Origin: Coniella vitis
Taxonomy: Eukaryota; Ascomycota; Sordariomycetes; Diaporthales; Schizoparmaceae
Assembly: GCA_011317545.1 (NCBI GenBank)
Contig: WUJK01000001.1
Location: 2,895,001-2,959,000, forward strand
Direction of reading: 5' to 3'
DNA: 64,000 nucleotides
Both the position numbers and the translations under genes were made by a program. Position 1 is the stretch's first letter. Each line of letters starts with the position of its first letter. The notes beneath the pieces are model-generated. The model made no database searches, was not told where the DNA came from, and was given only the letters and a program-made list of their open reading frames with translations. This document shows positions 1 to 11,300 of the stretch, in pieces.

Positions 1-1330
1 CGTTTTTCTACACTTCGGTTTTTCCCGCATGGAACGATGAAAACCTCGAACGACTTGCCTACCACAATGCTTCACCCCTCATATTCGCACATGTCCGGGC
101 GACCACCGAGGGATCGACTTCTCAAGCAAATTGCCACCCCTTTGTACATGGAAGCCTCATGTGGATGCACAATGGTGGTCTTGGCGGCTGGAAACACATC
201 AAGAGACGCCTGGCAGAGAGACTTGCAGACAAGTGGTACCTTGGTGTAAAAGGTGGAACCGACAGCGAGTGGGCGTTTGCGCTCTTCCTCGACGTACTCG
301 AGCGCATGGGCGTTGACCCAAGCTCTGAGCCCGCAGACGGCTTCGACGCCGTCATACTCAAAAAAGCCATGCTCAAGACGATCGAGATCATTAACGAACT
401 CACCGACCAGATCCCCGAAAGCATAGTATACAACGAGAACGTTGATACAAAGAGCCTGTTGAACTTCTGTGTTTCTGACGGCCACAGCATTATCTGCACG
501 CGATACATCAACAGCTCGACAGACGAAGCAGCAAGCCTATACTACTCTACGGGCACGCAATGGGAGAATAGGCATCAGCTTGAGGACAATGACAACTACC
601 AGATGGAGCGGCGTGATCGAGGTGCCGACGTTGTGTTGATCGCTAGCGAGCCTTTGACATTCCAGCGAGGTGAGTTTAGGAGTCTCTTAGGCCCGGCAAA
701 CGAGCGCACATTAACAAAGCAATAGAAAACTGGATCAATGTGCCTACCAACACCATCCTTACTATCCACGACCAGAGTGCTTTCGTTGAAGACATCAAGG
801 ACCGATTCTACCACAGTGATCCCTGGCATCGCCGTTCCGCTGGCTATGTCCATAGCAAGGGCCTGGCCGCGAACGAAAAAACTGCAGCCGCTTCGGCGCT
901 GCCTAGTCCTGCCGTCATCATCACCGACAGCAACCAAGACGTGAACGAGAAGAAGGCTTATCTAGGGCCTTCAATACCCTTCAGCCTGATGCGATCCGTC
1001 ACTCCACAGATTCCACGTACCTCAAGCCCAGAGATCGCCGGATCTCTAGCTGGTGTACCACGAACACGAGCCACTGTGTCTGGAGGCAGCCTCGTCGGAA
1101 ATGGCGATGTGAAATCTGTAAGGATTGCTTCGGAGCCGAGGCCCGGTTTATCATCGAATCTTGCCTCGCAGGGAAACATTAAGAAGAAGAGGATGTCACT
1201 AGGTGACATGCCGCATACACATGGCCAATCAATTGCAGACACGGACCCACCAACGCCGTTGAGCCCAATTGAGAGAACAGCTTACGGCGACCCTGCAAAA
1301 ATTGCACGCTTCTTTCCCGAGTTGAGTTAG
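1..1330 (+). CDS. DUG3: DUG3-type class II glutamine amidotransferase, 5' truncated
   Basis: Exons <1-669 and 726-1330; the 56-nt intron 670-725 (GTGAGT...AG) restores the reading through FQR-ENWINVPTNT. The frame is open from base 3, so the start and the N-terminal catalytic cysteine lie left of the window. Visible motifs are FPAWNDENLERLAYHN, IFAHVRATTEGS, CHPFVHGSLMWMHNGG and GVKGGTDSEWAFALF, which are the core of a class II (Ntn-type) GATase domain and match the Dug3 family closely. In yeast, Dug3 works in the cytosolic Dug1-Dug2-Dug3 complex that splits glutathione by a route independent of gamma-glutamyl transpeptidase. After NTILTIHDQS comes a Ser/Pro-rich tail of roughly 150 residues, which looks disordered and may be regulatory. 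Family assignment is firm; membership of a DUG complex is inferred from the family. Confidence 0.9.
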
Positions 1331-2187
1331 ATTCCAAGTCACTAGAGACGCCCCGACTGTGTACGTCGGCTATATCATGCTACGCGCTGTACTTTGGGAA
1401 CGAATGTTGATTTTGTGTATTTACACTATTCACTTTTCTCACCAACTTTTTATTGTTTACGGTTGCTATCTGGCGCAGTCTTGCGAAAATGAGGGTACCA
1501 GGAGTAAGGAGTTTGGCAGCAGATCTCTGGAGGCTCGGGCTAGAGGTGTTTGGTTGATTTGGTGTACAAGGGATCTTGTTGAAGTCGTAGACATGAAATA
1601 CAGTCTAGTGATCCGGTATGGACTGGGTGAATATAACGAACGTCATACGAGAGATTCCGCTAAAAAAAGAAGCTTGAACCGTCAAATGACACTAAACGAG
1701 AATACTTGCTGCAGTATCAAGTTGGAAGTGCAACATGAGACAGTCACGGATATCACCCGTGTCCCGGTATTACTGGCACCCCATACGGAAGCTCAGAACG
1801 GCGGCAGTCGTCGAGATAAGCGGGGCCGAGACCGGCAGGTCCGCCCAGCTTGGGAACCTCAAGTGGCTGTTGTGCGACACATATGCATGCAGGCGCCCCG
1901 AATTCCGTCGTGGATCAATTTGATACCTTTTGCATGTTCTGAACAACTTTGAAAAGCCGACAGACCACCACCACCACCACCACCTTAACCTCGTCTCTAC
2001 CCAAAGTGCAGGTGCAATCAAGTGAGTGACTTGACAACTCTTACCTAAACTACTGATTTTCACCAGCCTAATGAGCCCCCCCCCCCTGTACAGCAAAGAG
2101 AACCTTGTGACAATCTTCGTTTTGCAAAAAGCGCGCTACGTACTTTTTAATTGCGATATTCACAGCTAGCGAACGGCAGTAATAAAC
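1331..2187. other. intergenic region, DUG3 to BNA7
   Basis: No convincing coding frame. It holds the DUG3 3' flank and the BNA7 promoter and leader. A trinucleotide tract (ACC/CCA) runs 1964-1984 and an 11-C run lies at 2076-2086, both shortly upstream of the BNA7 start. Confidence 0.6.
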
Positions 2188-3219
2188 ATGGCGGCGTCAC
2201 TGCAGCGTACAGAATACTACTACGGGTCTGAAAACGCCCTGCAGAACGTGGCTGTCTGGCAGTTCCCTGAGGAGCAGCAAGGCGCTGTAACGCAGCAACC
2301 ACAGCAGACAAAGTACTGGCTGATGTAAGGAGTCTTCTTGTTCCGAGCTTTCCATTTCTTCCTATCAGGATCAACGTCATTGACCAAATCTGCAAGCTTC
2401 ATCCACGGCGGCGCCTGGCGCGACCCCAAGCAACTCTTCCACGATGCCGAGCCCACCATCGACGCCATCCTGGATACCTCATCCCAGTCTTCTCACATTT
2501 CTTTTTCGCGGATTGCAGCTTTCGCCTCGTTCAATTACCGCCTCTCGCCCCATGAGCAGTATGCGCAAGACGCAGCCTCGACACCATCCTTTGCAACTCG
2601 TACGGCGCGGCACCCAGACCACTTGGTCGATGTTCTGCAGGGCTTGCGCTTTCTGCAAAGGAAATTTGGATTTGGCGAGCGTTATATTCTCTTTGGACAC
2701 TCTGCGGGGGCCTTCTTGGGTTACCAGCTGTTGGTCAAGGAGGCTTGTCTTGGTTTGAAGGGCATTAATGAGGAGACACGAGACGGGTTTACTGATCTCG
2801 CGCTGCCTACTGCTGTGGTTGGCTTTGAGGGGATATATGACCTGGCAGGCCTGAATCGGAGAATGAAGGGTGGGTATGCGGGCTTTATGGAGGCTGCATT
2901 CGGGAAGGATGTGGATGGCGCTTGGGATGCTGCGAGTCCTGCGACAGCTCGTGGAAGCAGTTTTGCTGCATGGGGAGGTGGAAAGGGAACAAGAAGGGTT
3001 GCAGTGCTGGCACACAGTCCGGAGGACGAGCTGGTGGATATGGATGAGTGTGATGTGATGGAGGCGAGACTGCGCAAGGATGGCGTGGAGAATTTGAAGG
3101 TTTATCGGGATTTGAAGGGTGGGCATGCGCAGGTTGTTTTTGATGGGTCGTTTGCGAGGGTGCTCAAGGAGACGCTGGAGGAGATGGATAGATTGGCAGC
3201 GCAACGGCAGGATGAATAA
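2188..3219 (+). CDS. BNA7: Kynurenine formamidase (arylformamidase)
   Basis: Hydrolyses N-formyl-L-kynurenine to kynurenine plus formate in the tryptophan-to-NAD (kynurenine) pathway, normally in the cytosol. Exons 2188-2324 and 2397-3219; removing intron 2325-2396 (GTAAGG...AAG) joins YWLI to FIHGGAW, giving 319 residues. The fold is alpha/beta hydrolase. The family oxyanion motif HGGAW is at residues 49-53, the nucleophile elbow GHSAGA has Ser at about 148, and Asp256 (HSPEDELVD) and His289 (GGHAQ) complete the likely triad. The start was chosen as the first ATG in frame with YYYGSENALQNVAVWQF, a typical beginning for the family. An in-frame ATG inside the intron would lose the N-terminal strand. 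Same strand as DUG3, with an ordinary spacer. Confidence 0.9.
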
Positions 3220-6200
3220 GGGGCTTGATAATTTGTATTCTCTCTTCGATATATTCGGCGCCATTGTTATCCTGGACGAGTTGGCAATGTGAAATCATCA
3301 AGGGAACATGATATGGTGAATAATGAACTGGCGAGCAGGGCATTCTTGAGACATCAAGGTCAATAAATCCAACATGAGAACAGCCCTTTAAACACAAACA
3401 TCACATCCACAACAGGAAGTCATGATGCTCAAGTCAATAGCAATACCGTTAAGGACGAAGGATGCATGAAAAGCAGTGGTGGCTAGGGATAGCCACTATG
3501 CGGATCGTACAAGCACAATGTCAAGGAATTCTAGGTACTTTCATGACCGTACAGTTATCAGTCCCTGTTTCGCTCCGTAATTCGCAAACATAAATCCGAG
3601 AGTCAAAAACAACACCTTCCATACTGCGCAACGACCTGCTTCTTCGAGCGTGTACCCACATTACCTATATACTATATACTAGGGCGTTCGGGGCTATGCC
3701 CGATGTACTCAAAACTTCCATAATCAGCATCTCCCGCAAAACAACCGCGCGCTAAGATGAATTGAAGAGTTCCTAAACGCTAAACTACAAAGGGTGGTTG
3801 CTTTTTGGGGGTGGTAGTCGAGTAAAGGAATGATGCTTGGCAAATAAGCCGCTAAGCAGAGCCAATGAAGGAACGATTCGACCCTCCCGGAAGGGAGCAG
3901 CACGCCACGTACCTTTAGCCCGAGCGGCAAAAGGTGTGGTCTGGTGTCAAAAGAGGAAGCAACCAAAATTAGGTACATGGTACTTTGAGCTGGGTAGTAG
4001 GACCGCGATTTATAATGCGTGCAAACGGGTGGTCGATAGAATTCGGGGAAATGCTGGAGAGTATGAGTTCCGTGCTACGAGTCGACAGAATCAAAAATGG
4101 ATCAACACCAAAGCAGGTCGTGGCTGACCCAGTACAGAATCAAACTACGTATCTAATGGATACTTCTAAAAATACATAGTACATCCACGGATGGTGTGTC
4201 TGAGACATCCCCCCCCCCCCAAACCATGAGAGCATGGATCGGTACCTCCGCATCCCATCCAAATCTCTATACACCAAGTCAACTTGGACCTGGGTAGCAT
4301 ACGCCCTTCCATGAGAAATACCACGGCAAGAAACACCATATTTTTATATTCAGTATCATCTTGTACTTATACCGTTTTAGGAGCTCGGCATATCCTCGCG
4401 CCCATTGCGTCGTCAGATCTCGGTAAACAGGTTATGGTGTGAGTACTTAGTCTGCAGGGTAAGCCGGGCAAAGACCCGGGGGGGGTCTGCCGCACAAAGG
4501 TTTGCACACCCGCAGCACCGTGCGGGAGCGCCCGTTAAGCGTCACGGCTGTGATTGGGCAGTACATAGTACGTTCAGCTAAGACCTGCCGGCCCCAATGT
4601 ACCCAGGTACTTGAAGTCTTCATAACAACCACTCCAAGCACATCATCGTCACTTGTTTTGTACTTCGACAATTGTTACAAGTGACCGGGGGTTTTCAAGT
4701 TGGCCTATACTTGACTCTTCTCGCTTTTCTATGTTCATGACACTCTCAGCCTCGATTTACCGTGACCTGTACGCCTTACGCCACGCTCGAATTAATGTGC
4801 GAGTTTCGTGACATTGGTTCTTATTTTTTTGGTCTTGATTTCAATTGCCAGGTCAATCCGGACATACAAGAATGTAGAATAGGTTTTTTTTTCTTCACCC
4901 CGCTAGGTAGTAGTAGTAGGATAGGCCAACGAGGGGCCCAGATGAGAAGGAAAGACAAAGGAAATGAAACAAGAGAAAAGACAAAAATCCAGGCAAAAAA
5001 GAATGAAAGCACAAGAGACCAGTTTTGAACGAAATGATGAAAAGAAAAGAGGAATACAGAGAGATAAAATCAATAAGCGATAAGTAAGTTGAACAGCCAA
5101 CCAGTCAAAGTTCTCGCGCACGTTTCCTACTCATCTCCCGCCCAGTTTAACACCTTTCCATCCATCCGACGTCCTTTCCCCGTTTTGGCAGCCTTCCTCT
5201 CCATGATTGCCAGAAGCAATCGCAAAAACGGAACATGAGAAACAAGGAATAGTCGGAAAATTGTCTGCGGGCAAGGGAACGCAGAAGCCGCGTGGCGCAC
5301 CAATCAAGCCGACCCGCTACGGTATTGTTCTCGACATACTGAATGTCGCGCGCCAACAAGAAGTCGTCGTCTTCGTCAGCGGCACCCTCTTGTCGAGGAC
5401 TTACAACGGGTTTCCTTCGCCCTATTTGAAGAGAACGTATAGCCCAGTTGTCGATTGTTAACCCACAACACGCCGTCGGCATCTCGGGCATCACCGTGTT
5501 CTCCCTGTTTGGCTCCACTTCAAATCTTGCCACCCAAAAAAAAAAGAGAGGGAAAAAAGCAGGACTTGGCTCCACAATCCTCCAAGCCCCCTTTGAGTGC
5601 TGTGTGTAAGTCAAGTCCTTGAAGTGTCTTTGAATTTCAAAACGATGCTCCGGATGCGCCGGGGACCAAAAAAAGAATAACAAAACGGGCTTCAATTAAC
5701 GAAAACCCTGGCCAGCTTTAAAAAGAAAACAATCAGAGAAATCAAAGAGACAATTCTCAACCCATTGCGTAGCGTTTCCGAATCCAGGGTGTGTGGATGA
5801 CCCAAGTGGTGTTGTTCCCATTGTTTTTCTTCTTCTTTTTTTCTTTTGGTATATGTGGTGGGTTTTTGAGTGTGTGCTTGTGCGCGAGGAATTCAAGTGT
5901 GCTGGCACATACTGCTTAAAGACAAAACAGGTCTGCATCAAAGGAAAACACAATGCCGACAACTCCTCCCCAGCCCTAGCGCCTGATGATGATAATGGTA
6001 AGGAGCGAGGTGACAGCTAATTTGAGCTGATCGCACAGTCATTGAAAAATATTGCTGCTGTGGTGACACGATGGTGCCGAATGTCAACGTGTGGACCAGA
6101 AGCGCAGTTGACGCTGTGCTTTGTTTGTGTCACATGATACTGTGTGGTATCGATGTAGTGGGCGGTTTGCGCAGCATATGGTCGTTCAGGTTGCCGGGGC

Positions 6201-6239
6201 GAGAAACCGATAAGCCATGACGTGTCTTCGCCCTCGATA
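3220..6239. other. intergenic region between BNA7 and the zinc-cluster gene
   Basis: The two flanking genes are convergent, so this should mainly be 3' flanks, yet it is 3 kb long. I found no frame with family resemblance. Contents: a 12-C run at 4209-4220, a short inverted repeat around a G tract (4472-4488), one TACATAGTA motif at 4562-4570, and AT-rich purine-biased stretches at 4900-5060 and 5700-5860. An open frame on the minus strand at 5147-5695 has low-complexity composition and is not called. Confidence 0.5.
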
Positions 6240-8387
6240 TCACCTCTTGCGCTTCTTGTTCTTGTCAGCAGAGCCGACGCCGTTTAGAAGGGCCGTAGTC
6301 GTCGCAATAGGAGCGGGAGGCAGAAGACCGTTGCTAAGTTCGTCAAGGTGATCCTTCTTGATGGGCACACCCATGTGTCGCCCATAGCGGCCCTTGCGAC
6401 CATTACCTTCGTCTTCACTGATGCAAAGCTCAGCAGGGATGCCGGCGTCTCGGCATCTGCCGCAGGGACGTTGTCGGTCGCAACCCTTTTTGCTCTTGCG
6501 GCAGCGCTGGCAGCGTGGTTTGGTCGAAAGGTCGGGCTGGTCGTCCTCGGTAGACATAACGGCAGCACCGGGAGGGTTTGAAGCAATAGAAGGTTTGCGC
6601 GAGGCGGGTAGAGAGGCAGGTGACATGGGGCCATTGGGGATGCTTCCAGATTTCTTGACCTTGGCACCCGTGGCAGTCTTGATAGATTTGGTGGCCTTGT
6701 TGATCTTTTGCTTGGAGCCGCTGGGCCGAGACTTGATGTGGTGTTGAGTTAGCGCCTTGGTGGGCTTGTGCTTGGGAGCGGCCATGGTGCCGTCCGGGGC
6801 GCTGTCCGAGTACCCGTCGTCTTCGTCACTTTGCTCCGAGTCGGCTTGCGCAGAGCTAAAGTGGGGTTCGCTGGCGGCGAACAGCTTCCTGCCAGCATCG
6901 GCAGCGTTGAGCCTGTGCTTCTGCATCAGTGGCTTCTCGTCTGTCTCGCTCTCGCTTTCACCATCGCTAGTGGCGCCAGTAGAGGAAGCAGCATCGGCAT
7001 TGCGGCTGAAGGTATCGTCCAGTGTAGAGGCCGAGGTGCGACCATGAGAAATGTTGGAAATATCACCAAGACGCATCAGTTGCATGGCAACGTCCTTGTC
7101 TTCCTCTGACATGCAACTGCCGACAGTAGGATCTGGAGTGGCCAGTATACCCATCAGAGGACCGGCAGCGGTGCCGGTAGTGTAGCTTGCGGTCCCTCGC
7201 GAGGGGTGGCTAACAGGCGCAGGCGTGGGGTATGTGCTAGTTCCATTGTAGCCAGTTCCATTGGTCTGGGGAGACTGCAAGACCCTAGGATTCGAAAAGG
7301 GATTTTGTCCGGGCTGCACAAAGGGAAGAGAGGCGCGATTGTATTCAGTTCGGCGGGCAGGAGAGACAGATGGGTTCGAAATGGCAGCAGGCATTTGAGG
7401 AGGTGCGAAAAGGGGCAGTTCCTGCAAGTTTTTACTCCAATTAGCAACGGGTCTTGCTGGAATCATATTAGATCCCTCAGTCTTTACAGTCGATAAACTC
7501 ACCGAACTTTCGAATTTGGCTCGCTTGCGACGGCCGCCTTCCACAATGTTGTCGAGGCTGATTTCGGTACTGCCAATCTGCTCCTTCGGCTTGCCAGAAG
7601 AGGAGCCAGGGGTGCCGTCACTGCTAGTGTAGCCATTCAGAGAGTCGCTGTGGGGTTCACCATTTGTCTGAGAGCCAGAGCCGCGGTTCTTGCTGGACCG
7701 AGGACGAGCGTACTTGCTGCTCGTGCTCGCTGAAGTGCTGCGACGCCCGTTGACGCTTCCAGGCGAGACACTACGTCGCCGAGAAGACCTAGAAACCGGA
7801 CGTGACAGGTGCTGCTGGTTCTGTGGCTGGGCACAATGGATTGGGTAGCCATCCTGTGTGTAAAACGTTTGTGCGCCCGAGCCACTTGCCAGGGAAGCTT
7901 GCGGACCTGGGGTAGGAGGGCCGTCACGAACGCGCACGTAGACGACAGAGTTGTGTCGAAAATTCTCGTATCGGCCGATAATGGTGTTGCCGTGCTCATC
8001 CTCAAAGCTCACGCCAGGACAGCTTGTAGGGGTGGGATATAGGCCGTAGAAATTCTTGACAGTGGAAATGATGGACTCAGTAGTATCGTGGGGATATATC
8101 TGAACCCTCATGGGTATCCGCGCCCGGTACTGGTGCGAGTCCTCAACCAGCTCGAATTTGACAGAGCGGGGAACAGCAGGAGTGGTGTACTGGGGTGGAT
8201 GGAACTCCATGGCAGCAGCGGCGGCGGCGTCGCGTCTGAGAGAGGCTAGAATATGTGCTTCAGAGGGAGTTGGAGGAGCGTGAGAAGGGGCCGGGTGCGC
8301 GGTAGCGACAGAGGAGGTGCTGCTGTATGCTCTTGGGGAAAGGTCGGATGCGGGAGATTGTGTCGACATCAGACTCGGTGGTGTCAT
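6240..8387 (-). CDS. Zn2Cys6 zinc-cluster transcription regulator
   Basis: Single-exon, 715 residues, starting at the first ATG (MTPPSLMSTQSP). The DNA-binding zinc cluster is unusually C-terminal: six cysteines at about residues 626-655 in the pattern C-x2-C-x6-C-x5-C-x2-C-x9-C (CQRCRKSKKGCDRQRPCGRC and onward), followed by a basic GRKGRYGRHMGVPIKK segment. A conserved N-terminal domain (about 71-155) contains FELVEDSHQYRARIPMRVQI and SIISTVKNFYGLYP and looks like a small globular ubiquitin/PB1-like region. Between them lie long Ser/Pro/Gly-rich and acidic stretches. No fungal_trans middle homology region is seen, which separates it from most C6 regulators. A basic KNKKRKR end may be a nuclear signal. 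Targets cannot be read from sequence. Its 5' side faces a 7.3 kb gene-free region, suggesting elaborate regulation. Confidence 0.85.
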   Translation of the reverse strand: MTPPSLMSTQSPASDLSPRAYSSTSSVATAHPAPSHAPPTPSEAHILASLRRDAAAAAAMEFHPPQYTTPAVPRSVKFELVEDSHQYRARIPMRVQIYPHDTTESIISTVKNFYGLYPTPTSCPGVSFEDEHGNTIIGRYENFRHNSVVYVRVRDGPPTPGPQASLASGSGAQTFYTQDGYPIHCAQPQNQQHLSRPVSRSSRRRSVSPGSVNGRRSTSASTSSKYARPRSSKNRGSGSQTNGEPHSDSLNGYTSSDGTPGSSSGKPKEQIGSTEISLDNIVEGGRRKRAKFESSVSLSTVKTEGSNMIPARPVANWSKNLQELPLFAPPQMPAAISNPSVSPARRTEYNRASLPFVQPGQNPFSNPRVLQSPQTNGTGYNGTSTYPTPAPVSHPSRGTASYTTGTAAGPLMGILATPDPTVGSCMSEEDKDVAMQLMRLGDISNISHGRTSASTLDDTFSRNADAASSTGATSDGESESETDEKPLMQKHRLNAADAGRKLFAASEPHFSSAQADSEQSDEDDGYSDSAPDGTMAAPKHKPTKALTQHHIKSRPSGSKQKINKATKSIKTATGAKVKKSGSIPNGPMSPASLPASRKPSIASNPPGAAVMSTEDDQPDLSTKPRCQRCRKSKKGCDRQRPCGRCRDAGIPAELCISEDEGNGRKGRYGRHMGVPIKKDHLDELSNGLLPPAPIATTTALLNGVGSADKNKKRKR

Positions 8388-11300
8388 TCCTTGAGGAAAT
8401 GACTGACCAGCAAGAAGATCAAGTCCAGCGGTAGCGCCTAGGCCTCAATTCCCGCCTCTTGCGTGGTTCTATGTTACGCCTCAATGATCCCTCTGTGTAT
8501 GTGTATGTGTGTATATGTGTTGTATGTAGATGGACTGATGCGGTCCGTGCCCCTGGGCTCGTAACAGGTTGGGTGTTGAGCGGTCAATCTGCGACGGTCG
8601 GCCTTTGCAGAGGGGACGATGGTCGAGGAAGCGATCGACGACAATGGATCGAAGAAGATGAAACGACTGGAACCAAGAGCAACAGAACAATTAGCTTTCA
8701 CCGATTCAGATCGTGACGGGAGCACTCAGATTGCCCGGTCGGAAGGCCGGCAGAGGACGACGACGACGGTGCACAAGCAGGTCTGGAATCGCCATGGGAT
8801 CTTTTGGGGCGAGCCAGCCAAGGCAAGCTGGCAGGGCAGCGGCCTGCCAGGGAGGGCACAAGCAAAGGCACAAAGTGTCGGGATTCTCGATCGCATCCTT
8901 AGAGGGAAGAAGTCTGACTTACCAGAAGAGGAGGGGACGGCGGGCTCTGGGTGTTGAGGGTCCTTGGAACTTCGGTGTGATTGTCTCGTTCACATCCAGA
9001 CGGGGCGGCACCTGCGACGGCCAGAAAGGCTGGGAGTCAGAGCAAGAAAGCGGTGGATGGAGAACGATTGACGGTAATCGTTTGCATCGAGACTGCGGAA
9101 TGGTCGAGCGGGACTCGCAATGGGCTGCAGAGGGCTTACCTGGAGCTATTCTGGCGTCGTGAGGTGAGCGAGGGTTGAGTGACGGACCGGCGGTGCTGGG
9201 TGGGAAAGAGGAGAAGTTCGAAGCAAGACTGGAGCGGATGGGTTTGTCCCCAGACGCACCAGCAGCCAGCAGCCAGCAGGCGAATAGCGCAGAAGCCCGC
9301 CTGGCGCCTGTGGCCCGCCAAGGCCCACCCTGACGCTTCGCAACCAACGCCAGACACTTCACACTACACCTCACCATACATGCGTAGTCCACGGCTACCT
9401 GCCCGTGCAATACTGAACATGATTGATTCGCATCACGGCCGACTACACAAGGCTTCTGGCAGCCTTTTGCTACGTTGCTGGTGCTCGAGATAGGGGGCGC
9501 GCGGCCGACTCGGCTAGGCCGCCCCGTCGCTACAAAAACCTCAGCGGCGCCTTCACCTGCAGCTTTAATAACCAGGACCGGACGATCAAGTGCACGTAAA
9601 TAGTCTATTAACGTTGTCGCATGGCCTTCTAGGCTTCATTTACATACTACTTGGACCATTTGGGTGAAGAGGGCGGTCTTGCGACGCAAAATAGCTGTGC
9701 GCACTCCACCGCTCGCTCGCTCGCCTTTTGCTTGGGGGGGGGGAGTCGCCGACAAGCAGCGAGTGAGCGCAATGTCGCAGGCTGTCATGCAGAAGCGAGA
9801 AAAGCGCAAAAGGGTAGGAGAAAAAACTGCAACAGGCTTCCCCAGAGATGAGCTCTCAGGAAGAGGAGCCAAAGCGAGGCAGCCCTGGCTTGGTAAGGGC
9901 TTCGCAGTGGCCCAGCACAGATGTCATGGGCGAACAGATCAGCCAGTTGACCCGATATGAAGGGTGGAGTTGAGGCAAGGACCAAGGCACTTCCCAGGGT
10001 CGCGCAAATTGAGGTCTTTGTTTCGCGCGATCTGCGACGAAGCAAAGGTGGCTGGCCGCAACGCACATGCGCGCTCTGCCTACTATGTACGGACCAAGGA
10101 CAGCAGTATCGAGGGCACCTTCATGGCCTCGACACTGGCGCTTATGGCCAATAGCATCGCTCAGTCGCAGAGGAAGCAGAGAAACCAAATTTGGTGAGTC
10201 GAAACCGGTGCGCAATTGTGGAATTAAACTTGCGACGCAAACAAACGTGGCTTGGGGGAAAGGCGACTCGGCTGCGTCCAGACCCCCCTTTCCTCCCAAC
10301 CCGGGTTTCAATCGCCAACATTACATAGTATTATGTAGCCCTGCTTTGGGGATGCTGCAGGGCCCTCTTAGTTTCCTCTGCGTGTTTTCTGGGTTGCTCT
10401 GGCTCTTCTCTGCTTCTTCTTTTCTTCATCGTTCTTTGGGCCGAGGACCCAGCCTTCATTCTTGACCACAAGCCAGCAATTTCTCCACCTTCCTGCCGTC
10501 TCATGGACTGGAATGGGAACCGGTCTTGTGTTGTCATCGAACCGAAACGAAATCCGCCGATAGCCAGACAAAACAACGCCTTGGCCGAACTTCCCGCCGC
10601 GCTGCTTCTTTGTGACTAAGTGCCCAGCACAACATCCCTTCCAGACCCTCCTAAAGGCGAATCTAGAACCTGTCATATCTTGGTACACAAGCAGCAAGAG
10701 AGGCTGGTCCATCTACCTGCAATACCTCAACACTGTCAGCGGAAATGTGCCAACCTGTGCTAGACACCCAACACGCGGTAGGTACCGCTGACTTGAGGCC
10801 TTGATCATAACAGATCGGCACGCGCAAAAAAGGTCCAGGGCATGACATGCTGTCGATCCCGTCTTGCTTGCCGTTTCGGCACATGCCATGAATAATACAA
10901 GATACATATATGGTGATTATGTGACAACACTCTAAAGCACATCAGGCACACCAGGCACACTCCCCGAAAACCCAACCGTCACAAGAGAAGGGATACGAAG
11001 GTTCCAACGATTGGAGAATGACGTTCTTGTTTTCCCCTGGGCGGGCGCACATGCACACGAACACACACACGAGTTTAACCGCAGCCAGTCCACCCACCGC
11101 AAAGAATTATTGTCCGGCTAGCAAAGGAGGTACTCCAAATAAAGACAAAATGATTAGACTTGCCAAGCCTTCTGACTTGGAACCCTACTCCGGGAGCAGG
11201 GCACGCGCTTGGGCTTGGTCCGTGGCATACAGCACTTAGAATAACGCTGTCTGTATAATAAACAAGCTTCCTTCAGTCACATCAGGCGAGAACTTCCAAG

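Noticed and set aside
5147..5695. 182-codon open frame on the minus strand
   Set aside because: Phe/Arg-rich low-complexity composition, no family resemblance and no promoter context; probably chance in an A/T-run region.
7457..7502. Intron-like segment in the zinc-cluster gene (GTGAGT...CCAG, 46 nt on the minus strand)
   Set aside because: Its length is not a multiple of three and removal would shift the frame away from the zinc cluster. The unspliced frame is open and conserved across it.
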